The notes: generated from the sequence alone by a model not told the origin. Positions 1 through 7,828 are shown, numbered from the stretch's first letter. The stretch: DNA of 37,058 nt from an uncultured Oscillospiraceae bacterium (GCA_900544515.1 UQVI01000002.1:1-37058), one strand, 5' to 3'. Numbers and translations are program-made.

Positions 1-48
1 CGAGATTCGCCTTAGTCTCGTGGGCTCGGAGATGTGTATAAGAGACAG
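1..48. other. Illumina Nextera N701 index/adapter sequence (not genomic)
   Basis: Bases 30-48 are the Tn5 mosaic end AGATGTGTATAAGAGACAG. They are preceded by GTCTCGTGGGCTCGG (15-29), by TCGCCTTA (7-14) and by CGAGAT (1-6). This is the 3' part of the Nextera i7 primer with index N701, known from the published adapter design. Genome sequence therefore begins at base 49. A translation running through this stretch gives the adapter-derived peptide containing MCIRD, which must not be annotated as the GyrB N-terminus. Confidence 0.97.
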
Positions 49-1795
49 ATGTACACATATTGAATGTGATATTTTGCCGGGTGATGTAATTCAGGTACGC
101 GATAACGGACGTGGTATACCTGTCGGTATTAATGAAAAAACAGGGCTTCCTGCTGTAACTGTTGTTCTTACCGTGCTTCACGCAGGCGGTAAATTCGGTG
201 GTTCAGGCTATAAGGTATCAGGCGGTTTGCACGGTGTTGGTTCATCTGTTGTAAATGCTCTTTCTGAATGGCTTGAGGTTGAGGTTACGCAGAACGGACA
301 TATCTACAGCCAGAAATTTGAAAGAGGTATTCCTGTAAACGATTTACATATTATCGGTGATGCAGAGGGTCACGGCACTCTTATCAGATTTAAGGCAGAC
401 GAAGAAATCTTCCAGGAAACAACAACCTATGATTATGAAATTCTTGCAAGAAGATTAAGAGAACAGGCTTTCCTTAATGCAGGGCTTTCAATCACTCTTA
501 CCGATAAGCGCGGTGAAGAGGATAAGGGTGAAGAATTCTGTTATGAAGGCGGTATCCGCTCATTTGTTGAATATATTAATGTTAGCAGAGGACTGAATCC
601 GATTCAGGAGGAGGTTATTCACCTTTCAACAACAAAGGGTGACAGAAGTGCTGAGGTTGCACTTTGCTATACCGATTCCTATAACGAAACACTTTTATCC
701 TTTGCAAATAATATTAATACAATCGACGGCGGTACACACGAAACAGGCTTTAAGACTGCACTGACCAGAGTTTTCAACGATTACGGCAAGAAGTTCGGCA
801 TTCTTAAGGACAGTGATAAAAAGTTCAGCGGTGAAGATGTACGTGAAGGCATTACCGCTGTAATCTCTGTTAAGCTGACAGAGGCTCAATTTGAGGGACA
901 GACAAAGGGTAAGCTCGGTAACACAGATATTACAGGTCTTGTTTCATCTATGCTTTATGAAAAGCTGATGACCTACTTTGAGGAAAATCCGTCTGTTGCA
1001 AAGATACTCATCAATAAATCCCTTGATGCATCACGTGCAAGAGAGGCTGCAAGAAAAGCAAGGGAAAACGCAAGAAGAAAATCTCCTCTTGAAAGCAATT
1101 CACTTCCGGGCAAGCTTGCAGACTGTACAAGCAAGGACCCATCAAAATGTGAAATCTATATCGTCGAGGGTGACTCTGCAGGCGGCTCTGCTAAGGAAGG
1201 CAGAGACAGAGAACATATGGCAATACTTCCTCTCTGGGGTAAGATGCTCAATGTTGAAAAGGCAAGAGTTGACAAGGTTTATTCAAACGAAAAGCTTGTA
1301 CCGGTTGTAATGGCACTTGGTACAGGTATCGGTGAAGATTTTGATATTTCAAAGCTCAGATACCATAAGATTATCATTATGGCGGATGCCGATGTCGACG
1401 GTGCACATATCAGAACACTTTTACTCACTTTCTTTTTCCGCTATATGCCTGAGATTGTTGAGGGCGGATATGTTTATCTCGCGCAGCCGCCTTTGTTCAA
1501 GGTATCAAAGGGAAAGAAGAGTGCATACTGCTTCTCGGATGAAGAGAGAGATGCAAAAATTGAAGAGCTTGGCGGCGATTGTGATATCCAGCGATACAAA
1601 GGTCTTGGTGAGATGGATCCGTCTCAGCTTTGGGAAACAACTATGGACCCTGAATTCAGAACAATGCTCAGAGTAACAATTGAGGATGCACAAAGAGCAT
1701 CTGAAAATTTCTCCATTCTTATGGGTGATAATGTTGAACCGCGTCGTGAATTCATTGAAAAGAATGCGAAATTTGTACAAAACCTTGATGTTTAA
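49..1795 (+). CDS. gyrB: DNA gyrase subunit B, 5'-truncated at contig edge
   Basis: ATPase subunit of the type IIA topoisomerase that introduces negative supercoils, acting with GyrA. The first genuine in-frame codon is at 50 (CTHIECD). By comparison with Bacillus GyrB about 60 N-terminal residues, including the start and the first ATP-binding helix, are missing upstream. Seen are the GHKL motifs DNGRGIP and GGLHGVG with the HAGGKF lid, the transducer region, and the TOPRIM motifs EGDSAGGSAK and DADVDGAHI. The C-terminal GyrB domain contains QRYKGLGEM and ends EPRREFIEKNAKFVQNLDV. The sequence is typical throughout apart from the cut. It lies upstream of two YcxB-type genes and gyrA on the same strand. 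Its stop codon lies inside the stem of the repeat that follows. Confidence 0.97.
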
Positions 1796-1910
1796 GTTGG
1801 CGGAAAAGATTGGTTCAAAACCATATTATTTCGACTACCGCCAACTTAAGCAAGCGAGATAAATCCGAATAAGCCTAAAACGACTTGATTTAGGCTACTG
1901 CCAACTTAAG
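1792..1910 (+). repeat. Tandem/inverted repeat able to form alternative hairpins after gyrB
   Basis: TTAAGTTGGCGG at 1792-1803, which contains the gyrB stop codon, is perfectly complementary to 1838-1849. It is also complementary, with one G-U pair, to 1898-1909. The two partner sites belong to 16-base direct repeats (1835-1850 and 1895-1910, one mismatch) spaced exactly 60 nt apart. Each is preceded by its own small hairpin (1811-1815/1819-1823 and 1872-1879/1889-1896). No U-tract follows, so this is not a standard terminator. It may be an mRNA processing or attenuating structure, or a dispersed palindromic repeat. Confidence 0.75.
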
Positions 1911-1932
1911 GTTTGAAAGGTATTGAAGAAGA

Positions 1933-2430
1933 ATGAAATTAACCTTTAAAATGACCGGCGAGGAATATTACAGAGCCTGGAAATACAAATGCAAAAAAGG
2001 CTCGATTAACAATAAAAATTGGATTTTTTTAATCATTCTAACGGTTATCACAGTTATATTTATTGTGGTATTAAAAGCAGGAATAATGCTGTATATGCTT
2101 GCCGGAATGCTCCTTTTTACAGCCATTTTTTATAATATGGGTGAAAAAAGATCTGTTATAAGTCAATTTAACTACTCGCCGATTAATAACGGTGAACATA
2201 CAGTAGCTATTTATGACGAAGGTGTGGAGCTGATTAACAGCTATGAAAAAGTGTTTGCTCCCTGGCAGAGCATATTTGCAGTTAAGGAAACACCTGAATA
2301 TATTATCATTCTATTGTCTTTCAGTAAGGGAATGGCTGTTATAAACAAACAAAGATATGCCGGCAATGAGCTTGACAGTGTGATAGGCACAATAAAATCA
2401 AAGGTTCATATTGAGGAGGGTAAAAGATAA
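1933..2430 (+). CDS. YcxB-like membrane protein
   Basis: A 165-residue protein of unknown function resembling the YcxB family. The N-terminal cytoplasmic segment (about 1-30, Lys-rich) is followed by two adjacent membrane helices (about 31-48 and 51-68). A C-terminal domain of about 90 residues then carries the family-type pattern (DEGVELINSYEKVFAPWQSI), in which conserved tryptophan and aromatic residues sit in a PH-like beta fold. ATG at 1933 is preceded by a purine-rich AAAGG. The stop overlaps the next ATG (TAATG at 2428-2432), so the pair is translationally coupled. The location inside the gyrB-gyrA unit is unusual. No function can be assigned. Confidence 0.8.
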   Translation: MKLTFKMTGEEYYRAWKYKCKKGSINNKNWIFLIILTVITVIFIVVLKAGIMLYMLAGMLLFTAIFYNMGEKRSVISQFNYSPINNGEHTVAIYDEGVELINSYEKVFAPWQSIFAVKETPEYIIILLSFSKGMAVINKQRYAGNELDSVIGTIKSKVHIEEGKR

Positions 2431-2951
2431 TGGTTCATTTTACTTACACCCCCTGTTTTGATGATTATATTTCCTTTGAAAAATTCAAGTTTAAAAGAAA
2501 CAGGTCACTTCTTTTCACATACATAATCTGTGTATTTTTTATTGCAATCGGTGTTTATGATGTTATTGTTTCAAAAAATTATCAGATGCTTGTATTTGCA
2601 GTGGCAATGGCTTTTGTTGATGCTGTAACAGCATTTTATGAAATAAGAATAAGACCAAAAAGAAAAGTTAAAAAGCTGATGTCCTCTGACAGTAATTATT
2701 TGACTGCGAATGAAATCACGATTGATGATAAGGCAATTGAAATAAAAAATATTCCGAATGAAAATCAGGCAGGGATTGTGGCAGTTTACCCATATTCTGT
2801 AATGTCTGTAATTTATGAAACAACAGATTATTTTTACTTTTTTATCGGTACTGAGGTTAAAATCCTTGCAAAGAAAAATATTCCGCAGGAAAGTGCACAG
2901 TATGTTAAAAAAATAATCAGCAGCAAAAGAAATTATATGTATTCAAAATAA
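2430..2951 (+). CDS. Second YcxB-like membrane protein
   Basis: A 173-residue protein with the same architecture as the gene before it: a short N-terminus, two close membrane helices (about 28-45 and 51-68), then a soluble beta-rich C-terminal half. The two are divergent paralogues and probably form a two-gene unit, perhaps a heteromer (inference). The start ATG overlaps the previous stop by one base. gyrA starts 38 bases downstream behind its own strong ribosome site. A third, larger relative is at 23483-24556 on the minus strand. Confidence 0.75.
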   Translation: MVHFTYTPCFDDYISFEKFKFKRNRSLLFTYIICVFFIAIGVYDVIVSKNYQMLVFAVAMAFVDAVTAFYEIRIRPKRKVKKLMSSDSNYLTANEITIDDKAIEIKNIPNENQAGIVAVYPYSVMSVIYETTDYFYFFIGTEVKILAKKNIPQESAQYVKKIISSKRNYMYSK

Positions 2952-2989
2952 CCTACACTATATAAATCCTTTGAAAGCGGAGGAAAGAA

Positions 2990-5491
2990 ATGGATAATAA
3001 TGAAATTCGTTATGACAATCAAAAAATCGTTGATGTAGAAATCAGTGATGAAATAAGAAAAGCATTCCTTGACTATTCAATGAGTGTTATTGTCAGCCGT
3101 GCACTGCCGGATGTCCGTGACGGTTTAAAGCCTGTTCACAGAAGAATTCTGTACGCAATGTATGATAATAACCTTTACCCGACCAATCCTTACCGTAAGT
3201 GTGCTACCACTGTCGGTGAAGTGCTCGGTCATTATCACCCTCACGGTGATGCATCCGTTTATGATGCAATGGTAAGACTTGCACAGCCGTTTTCTATGAG
3301 ACATACACTTGTTGACGGTCACGGTAACTTCGGTTCAATAGACGGTGATCCGCCTGCTGCGTACCGTTACACGGAAAGCAGAATGAGTAAAATCTCAATG
3401 AAAATGCTTGAGGATATCAAGAAAAATACGGTTGATTTCGCGCCGAACTTTGACGACACGGCAAAGGAGCCTACAGTTCTTCCTGCACGTTTTCCGAATC
3501 TTCTTGTAAACGGAACAACAGGTATTGCGGTTGGTATGGCAACGAACATTCCTTCACATAATATGAAGGAAGTTATTGAGGGTATGTGCTGCCTTATTGA
3601 TAATCCTGATGCACAGCTTGAGGATTTGCTTGAGCATATCAAAGGTCCTGATTTCCCTACAGGCGGTATTATTATGGGTGCAAAGGGCTTCCGTGAAGCA
3701 TATGCAACAGGACGAGGAAAAATTTACGTAAGAGCAAGAGCGGAAATTGTTGAAACAAAGGGTGACCGCTTTAAGATTGTTGTAAGTGAAATTCCTTATG
3801 GTGTAAACAAAGCAAGACTGATTACAAGAATTGCTGATTTGGTTAAGGAAAAAAGGCTTGAGGGTGTAGCCGATGTTCAGGACTATTCCGACAGACGCGG
3901 TATGCATATTGAGGTTACTGTAAAGAGAGATGCCAATGCACAGGTTGTACTCAACAATCTTTATAAGCTTACGGATATGCAGGTTACTTTCGGTGCAATT
4001 ATGCTTGCTCTTGTTGACGGTGTGCCAAAGGTACTTACTCTTAAAGAAATTCTTGAGCATTATATTGCTTTCCAGAAGGATATTGTAAGAAGAAGAACAG
4101 AGTATGATTTAAAGAAAGCACAGGAGAGAGCCCACATTTTAGAGGGTCTTGCAAAGGCAATTGATATTGTTGATGAGGTTATTGCCACAATCCGTGCTTG
4201 TAAGGGCGGTCAGTCTGAGGCAAAGCAGGCAATTATGGACAAGTTCGGCTTTGATGATCCGCAGGCAAATGCCATTGTTGCTTACCGTCTTGGTCAGTTA
4301 GCAGGACTTGAAATTGAAAAGATTATGAATGAGTTGGATGAACTTCACGAGAAAATTAGAGATTTTCTTGATATTCTTGCTCATGAGGAAAGAATCAACG
4401 ATATCATTAAAACTGAGGCAAGAGCTATCGGCGACAAATTCGGTGACGAAAGAAGAACGGAGATTTCAGGTTTCAGCGGTGATGTGGATGATGAGGATCT
4501 TATTCCTGTTGAGGAGTGCATTCTTACTCTTACCGAAAAAGGCTATATGAAGCGCCAGACCGTTGATACTTATAAGGCACAGAATCGCGGCGGTCGCGGA
4601 ATTATGGGAATGACCAGACGTGAAGAGGATGTGGCTAAGACGATGTTCTCCTGTTCAACACATGATTTTATTCTTATCTTTACAAATAAGGGTAAGGTAT
4701 TCAAGCTCAAGGGATATGAAATTCCGGAGGCATCACGTACCAGCAAGGGTATGAATGTTGTAAATATTCTTCCTCTTGAGAACGGCGAGCAGATAAGCGC
4801 TATGGTTAAGGTGCCTAAGGAGGAGGACAGAACCTATCTCTGTATGGTTACAAGAAACGGTATTATTAAGAGAACTGCTCTTGACCAGTATGAACATATA
4901 AGAAAGAGCGGTATCATCGCAATCAATCTTGACGAGGGCGACGAGCTTTCTTGGGTTGATATTACCGATGGTGAAAGAAAGCTTGTTGTGGCAACGCACG
5001 ACGGAATGAGCATTTGTTTTGAAGAAAAAGACGCAAGACTGATCGGCAGAACAGCAAGAGGTGTTAAAGCAATTCAGCTTTCTGAGGGTGACTATGTTGT
5101 GGGCTTTGCTGTTGAACGTGAGGGATATAATCTTCTTACCGTTTCCGAAACAGGCTACGGCAGAAAGAGTGAGTTCAGTGATTACCGCGTTCAGTCAAGA
5201 GCCGGCAAGGGACTGATTAACTACCGCACATCACAGTACGGCAAGGTGGCAATGATTGCTCCTGTCAACGATGATAATGATGTTATTATGATTTCCTCCG
5301 ACGGAATTATTATCCGTACGCACGCTGACCAGATTTCAACCTTCCAGAGACCGTCAAAGGGTGTTAAGGTTATGAAGGTAAATGATGGTGAAAAAATTGC
5401 AACCCTTTCAGTTGTTGACAGACTGGAGGAAGAGGCAATTGAGGAAACTGCTGAAATTCAGGCAGATGAGAGTGATGAAGCACAGGAATAA
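2990..5491 (+). CDS. gyrA: DNA gyrase subunit A
   Basis: Full-length (833 aa) breakage-reunion subunit of gyrase. ATG follows GGAGG by 7 bases. The winged-helix domain carries the active-site tyrosine in AAYRYTE (Tyr127). The quinolone region reads HPHGDASVYD (83-92), with Ala88 at the place of E. coli Ser83 and Asp92 at Asp87. The tower and coiled-coil follow. The C-terminal beta-pinwheel contains the GyrA box as QNRGGRG, which marks it as gyrase rather than ParC. An acidic tail (about 25 residues, Glu/Asp-rich) ends the protein, as is common in Gram-positive GyrA. It is transcribed with gyrB and the YcxB pair. No clear terminator separates it from the next gene. Confidence 0.98.
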   Translation: MDNNEIRYDNQKIVDVEISDEIRKAFLDYSMSVIVSRALPDVRDGLKPVHRRILYAMYDNNLYPTNPYRKCATTVGEVLGHYHPHGDASVYDAMVRLAQPFSMRHTLVDGHGNFGSIDGDPPAAYRYTESRMSKISMKMLEDIKKNTVDFAPNFDDTAKEPTVLPARFPNLLVNGTTGIAVGMATNIPSHNMKEVIEGMCCLIDNPDAQLEDLLEHIKGPDFPTGGIIMGAKGFREAYATGRGKIYVRARAEIVETKGDRFKIVVSEIPYGVNKARLITRIADLVKEKRLEGVADVQDYSDRRGMHIEVTVKRDANAQVVLNNLYKLTDMQVTFGAIMLALVDGVPKVLTLKEILEHYIAFQKDIVRRRTEYDLKKAQERAHILEGLAKAIDIVDEVIATIRACKGGQSEAKQAIMDKFGFDDPQANAIVAYRLGQLAGLEIEKIMNELDELHEKIRDFLDILAHEERINDIIKTEARAIGDKFGDERRTEISGFSGDVDDEDLIPVEECILTLTEKGYMKRQTVDTYKAQNRGGRGIMGMTRREEDVAKTMFSCSTHDFILIFTNKGKVFKLKGYEIPEASRTSKGMNVVNILPLENGEQISAMVKVPKEEDRTYLCMVTRNGIIKRTALDQYEHIRKSGIIAINLDEGDELSWVDITDGERKLVVATHDGMSICFEEKDARLIGRTARGVKAIQLSEGDYVVGFAVEREGYNLLTVSETGYGRKSEFSDYRVQSRAGKGLINYRTSQYGKVAMIAPVNDDNDVIMISSDGIIIRTHADQISTFQRPSKGVKVMKVNDGEKIATLSVVDRLEEEAIEETAEIQADESDEAQE

Positions 5492-5569
5492 CAGGCAGTA
5501 ATAAAGCACTGTGAATGATTCATACTAAAAAAGGTTTATTCGGTAAAAATTGTTATTTACAATTTGTTT

Positions 5570-5599
5570 ATAGAATTTCGTAAGTTTTTGTTGTATAAT
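5570..5599 (+). promoter_or_regulatory. Probable promoter of the LCP gene (good -10 only)
   Basis: TATAAT at 5594-5599 lies about 30 bases upstream of the ribosome site of the LCP gene, in an AT-rich spacer. No recognisable -35 hexamer lies at 16-18 bases, so the promoter may be weak or need an activator. Nothing else is seen in the gyrA-LCP gap. Confidence 0.4.
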
Positions 5600-5630
5600 G
5601 TCAAAAACCTTGTAAAGAGGAGTGAAACCA

Positions 5631-7229
5631 GTGGAGAAAGAATCATACAGTATAGATGATATCCTCTCTGAAGTGAAAAAACGCAGGGAAGAGCAGGAAC
5701 GCGAGCTTAAGAAAAATTCTCCCACACAGGAAAGCAGGCCGCAGAGCTCTGAAGTAAAAAAAGAGAGCATACCCCAAAAGCCTGAAAAAAGAATAATTTC
5801 CGAAAGTATAGATAAAAAGCCTGAAAAGGTTAAAGAGACAGAGCCTGAATTTGATGAGGTTGTGATTGAAAAACAGGAAGCATCGAAGCAAAAGGCAGTT
5901 AAAGAAACACCTGAAAAGGCAAAGTCAACAGAAAAGAAGGTACCTGAGAAAGTACAGACCGATACTGCTGATACGGATGAAAACAGCAATAATATGGTTG
6001 ATATTCTCAATTTTGCAGAACCGCTTGATGAACAGCTTCTTTTCGGTCCGACTGAGGAAAAGCCTGTAAAAGAAAAGTTTTTCAAAACTAAGAAGGGTAA
6101 AATTGTTAAAGCAATAATTATAATTCTTGTTATTCTTATTGCAGCAGCAGGGGCATTTGCTTTCTATTATGTCAATAATATGCTGAATCAGGTTACTGAG
6201 GATGATAACGAAACACCTTATGTTGCAACAGAGTATTACGACGGAATGGACTTTCTGCAAGAGGATTTCCCGATGATTGAAGAGCAGTCGGCCTATGATG
6301 TTTACAGCTACAAAGAGTACCTTAAGTATTGGTATCAGAATGGCGACCCTGTAAGATCCTCTCACGTGCTTAACGTTCTGTTAATCGGTGAGGATACCAG
6401 AGAGGAAGAAATTACCGATACATCAAGAGCGGACTCGGCAATCATTGCAAGCATCAATGTTGATACAGGTACAATTCATCTTACCTCTATTCTGCGTGAC
6501 CTTCTTGTTTATTATGAGGTAAACGGTGAGGGACATTACGGAAAAATTAATGAATCTGCATCAGTAGGCGGAATGAATACTTATATCACCACGATTGAAA
6601 GGTATTATAAAATTTCCATAGATAACTATGCAGTGGTGAATTTTGCAAGCTTCCCTAAAATTATTGATGCTCTCGGCGGTGTGGATATAAACATTACAAC
6701 TGCTGAGATTAATGAAATAAATAATCACCCTTACACCTATGGTGATGTCGGCGAGGTTTATATTGAAAAGAACTTTGAGGGCAACGAGGGTGTAATGAAG
6801 CTTGACGGTATACAGGCACTTGCATACTGCAGAATCAGGCATATTGACTCTGATAATGCAAGAGCGGACAGACAGAAAAATGTTTTGAATGAGCTGTTTA
6901 AAAAGATTAAGGGCTCAGGAACACTGGATGCCGTTAAGGTAGTTAACCAGCTTTCACAGTATACCAAAACAGGATATACAAAGAAGGAGCTTATCTCAAT
7001 CGGCAACCTTGCTCTGAGAGACGGCTGGCTTAATTACGAAATTCAGACAAGGAATGTACCATCTGAAGAAAACAGTCAGGGCGGACAGAACTTCCCTATG
7101 TATAATGCTTGGATATGGATTGCTGATATTCCTAAGGAAGCATATGAGCTGCAGATGGCTATTTACGGAAAATCAAATATTCATCTGAATGAAAACAGAC
7201 CTGATTACATTTCAATGGGCAAATATTAA
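5631..7229 (+). CDS. LytR-CpsA-Psr (LCP) family cell-wall ligase
   Basis: Membrane-anchored LCP phosphotransferase. The family attaches teichoic acids or other anionic glycopolymers to peptidoglycan from lipid carriers outside the cell. A long, Lys/Glu-rich, probably disordered cytoplasmic N-terminus (about 1-150, starting with an SIDDILSEVK segment) is followed by one membrane helix (about 158-180). The extracellular LCP domain has LLIGEDTR, TSRADSAIIAS, ILRDLLV, the GGVD motif, LDGIQALAYCRIRH and ADRQKNVL, which supply the conserved Arg/Asp residues. GTG at 5631 is chosen because AGAGGAG (5616-5622) is 8 bases upstream; an earlier in-frame GTG (5622) overlaps that site. Monocistronic, followed at once by a strong terminator. 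A second LCP gene is at 34220-35524. Confidence 0.93.
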   Translation: MEKESYSIDDILSEVKKRREEQERELKKNSPTQESRPQSSEVKKESIPQKPEKRIISESIDKKPEKVKETEPEFDEVVIEKQEASKQKAVKETPEKAKSTEKKVPEKVQTDTADTDENSNNMVDILNFAEPLDEQLLFGPTEEKPVKEKFFKTKKGKIVKAIIIILVILIAAAGAFAFYYVNNMLNQVTEDDNETPYVATEYYDGMDFLQEDFPMIEEQSAYDVYSYKEYLKYWYQNGDPVRSSHVLNVLLIGEDTREEEITDTSRADSAIIASINVDTGTIHLTSILRDLLVYYEVNGEGHYGKINESASVGGMNTYITTIERYYKISIDNYAVVNFASFPKIIDALGGVDINITTAEINEINNHPYTYGDVGEVYIEKNFEGNEGVMKLDGIQALAYCRIRHIDSDNARADRQKNVLNELFKKIKGSGTLDAVKVVNQLSQYTKTGYTKKELISIGNLALRDGWLNYEIQTRNVPSEENSQGGQNFPMYNAWIWIADIPKEAYELQMAIYGKSNIHLNENRPDYISMGKY

Positions 7230-7230
7230 T

Positions 7231-7268
7231 AAAAAGACTGTCTCAGCTTTTTGCGAGACAGTCTTTTT
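7231..7268 (+). terminator. Intrinsic terminator after LCP gene
   Basis: A perfect 14-bp stem (7231-7244 with 7255-7268) encloses a 10-base loop. The A-rich and T-rich arms make it potentially bidirectional, so it can also stop minus-strand transcription coming from the RHH gene at 7299-7469. Confidence 0.93.
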
Positions 7269-7298
7269 ATGTTAAGCTTAAAAGGGTTAAGCTGTCCT

Positions 7299-7469
7299 TT
7301 ATTTATCGTTGATATCCTCAAGGGCAGTGCGGACTGCCTCTACGACAAAAGCAGTGAAGGTGCAGTTTTTTCCTGCAATCGCATTTTCAATCTGCTCAAT
7401 GATATCATTGGGAAACCGTATACTCTTGCTTGTCGTCGGTGGAATTGTCGGTATTTTAAATCTTTTCAT
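7299..7469 (-). CDS. Small ribbon-helix-helix protein, copy 1
   Basis: A 56-residue protein on the minus strand. ATG at 7469 follows AGGGAGA by 6 bases. After a proline/threonine-rich start (IPTIPPTTS) it shows the RHH pattern: a short strand KSIRFP (14-20), a first helix NDIIEQIENAIAG, a CTF turn, then a second helix AFVVEAVRTALE. RHH proteins bind DNA as dimers and often autoregulate. Similarity to short YlcI/YnfO-like prophage proteins is possible but untested. It begins 15 bases after the terminator of the structured RNA at 7485-7655, so expression probably needs read-through. A paralogue follows the second RNA copy (22378-22530), with many synonymous changes. The many synonymous changes suggest purifying selection. 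Confidence 0.85.
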   Translation of the reverse strand: MKRFKIPTIPPTTSKSIRFPNDIIEQIENAIAGKNCTFTAFVVEAVRTALEDINDK

Positions 7470-7484
7470 TTTTTTCTCCCTATA

Positions 7485-7655
7485 ATAAAAAATGCGCAGC
7501 CGAAGCTACGCATAAAAAACGCATGGCTCAACTGTCGCCAAACATAACTAAACACAATGCACAAAAGTAAGCATGTGAATATAGAGCATGCATTTTTATC
7601 AAAAAATAAAAAGACACACTTACATTTTGTACTAAAATATTTAGTTATATTTGGC
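7485..7655 (-). ncRNA. Structured pseudoknot RNA with own terminator, copy 1
   Basis: Predicted transcript of about 171 nt, read from 7655 down. Helix A is 16 bp: 7655-7640 with 7552-7537, with one U-G wobble at its 7th pair. Helix B pairs 7597-7584 with 7529-7514, with a one-base bulge. Because B starts inside the A loop and ends after A', the two form a pseudoknot. A terminator follows (9-bp stem 7513-7505/7500-7492, UUCG loop, U-tract to 7485). The same architecture occurs at 22200-22358 and 32305-32139 with compensatory changes. The RHH gene begins directly downstream. I recognise no known RNA family in it. Confidence 0.85.
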
Positions 7656-7661
7656 ATTTTC

Positions 7662-7690
7662 ATTTTATCATTATTAAAACAAATAGTCAA
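7662..7690 (-). promoter_or_regulatory. Promoter of structured RNA copy 1
   Basis: On the minus strand the -35 is TTGACT (7690-7685). A 17-base spacer ending in TGA is followed by -10 TAAAAT (7667-7662), an extended -10. Six bases then separate the -10 from G7655, the first base of helix A, so the predicted +1 coincides with the start of the structure. The arrangement is identical at copy 2. Confidence 0.82.
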
Positions 7691-7697
7691 TATAAAA

Positions 7698-7745
7698 TAA
7701 CCCACACGGTCGCTTTCAATTTCTTGAAAATAGCCATGTGGGTTA
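7698..7745 (-). terminator. Hairpin ending the histidine phosphatase transcript
   Basis: A 12-bp stem (7698-7709 with 7734-7745, one wobble) contains an inner TTTCAA/TTGAAA stem. On the minus strand it is followed by an interrupted T-rich run. It lies about 85 bases after the phosphatase stop and just upstream of the RNA promoter. The U-tract is weak. Confidence 0.6.
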
Positions 7746-7828
7746 CATACTTTTATAAAACGAATTAAATTAAAAACTTTGTTATAGCACCTGTGCATTT
7801 TGGTCGCGGTTTTATTTGAAATCCGAAA

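Noticed and set aside
7230..7828. Plus-strand reading frame at 7251-7547
   Set aside because: It is antisense to the RHH gene and the structured RNA and begins inside a terminator stem.
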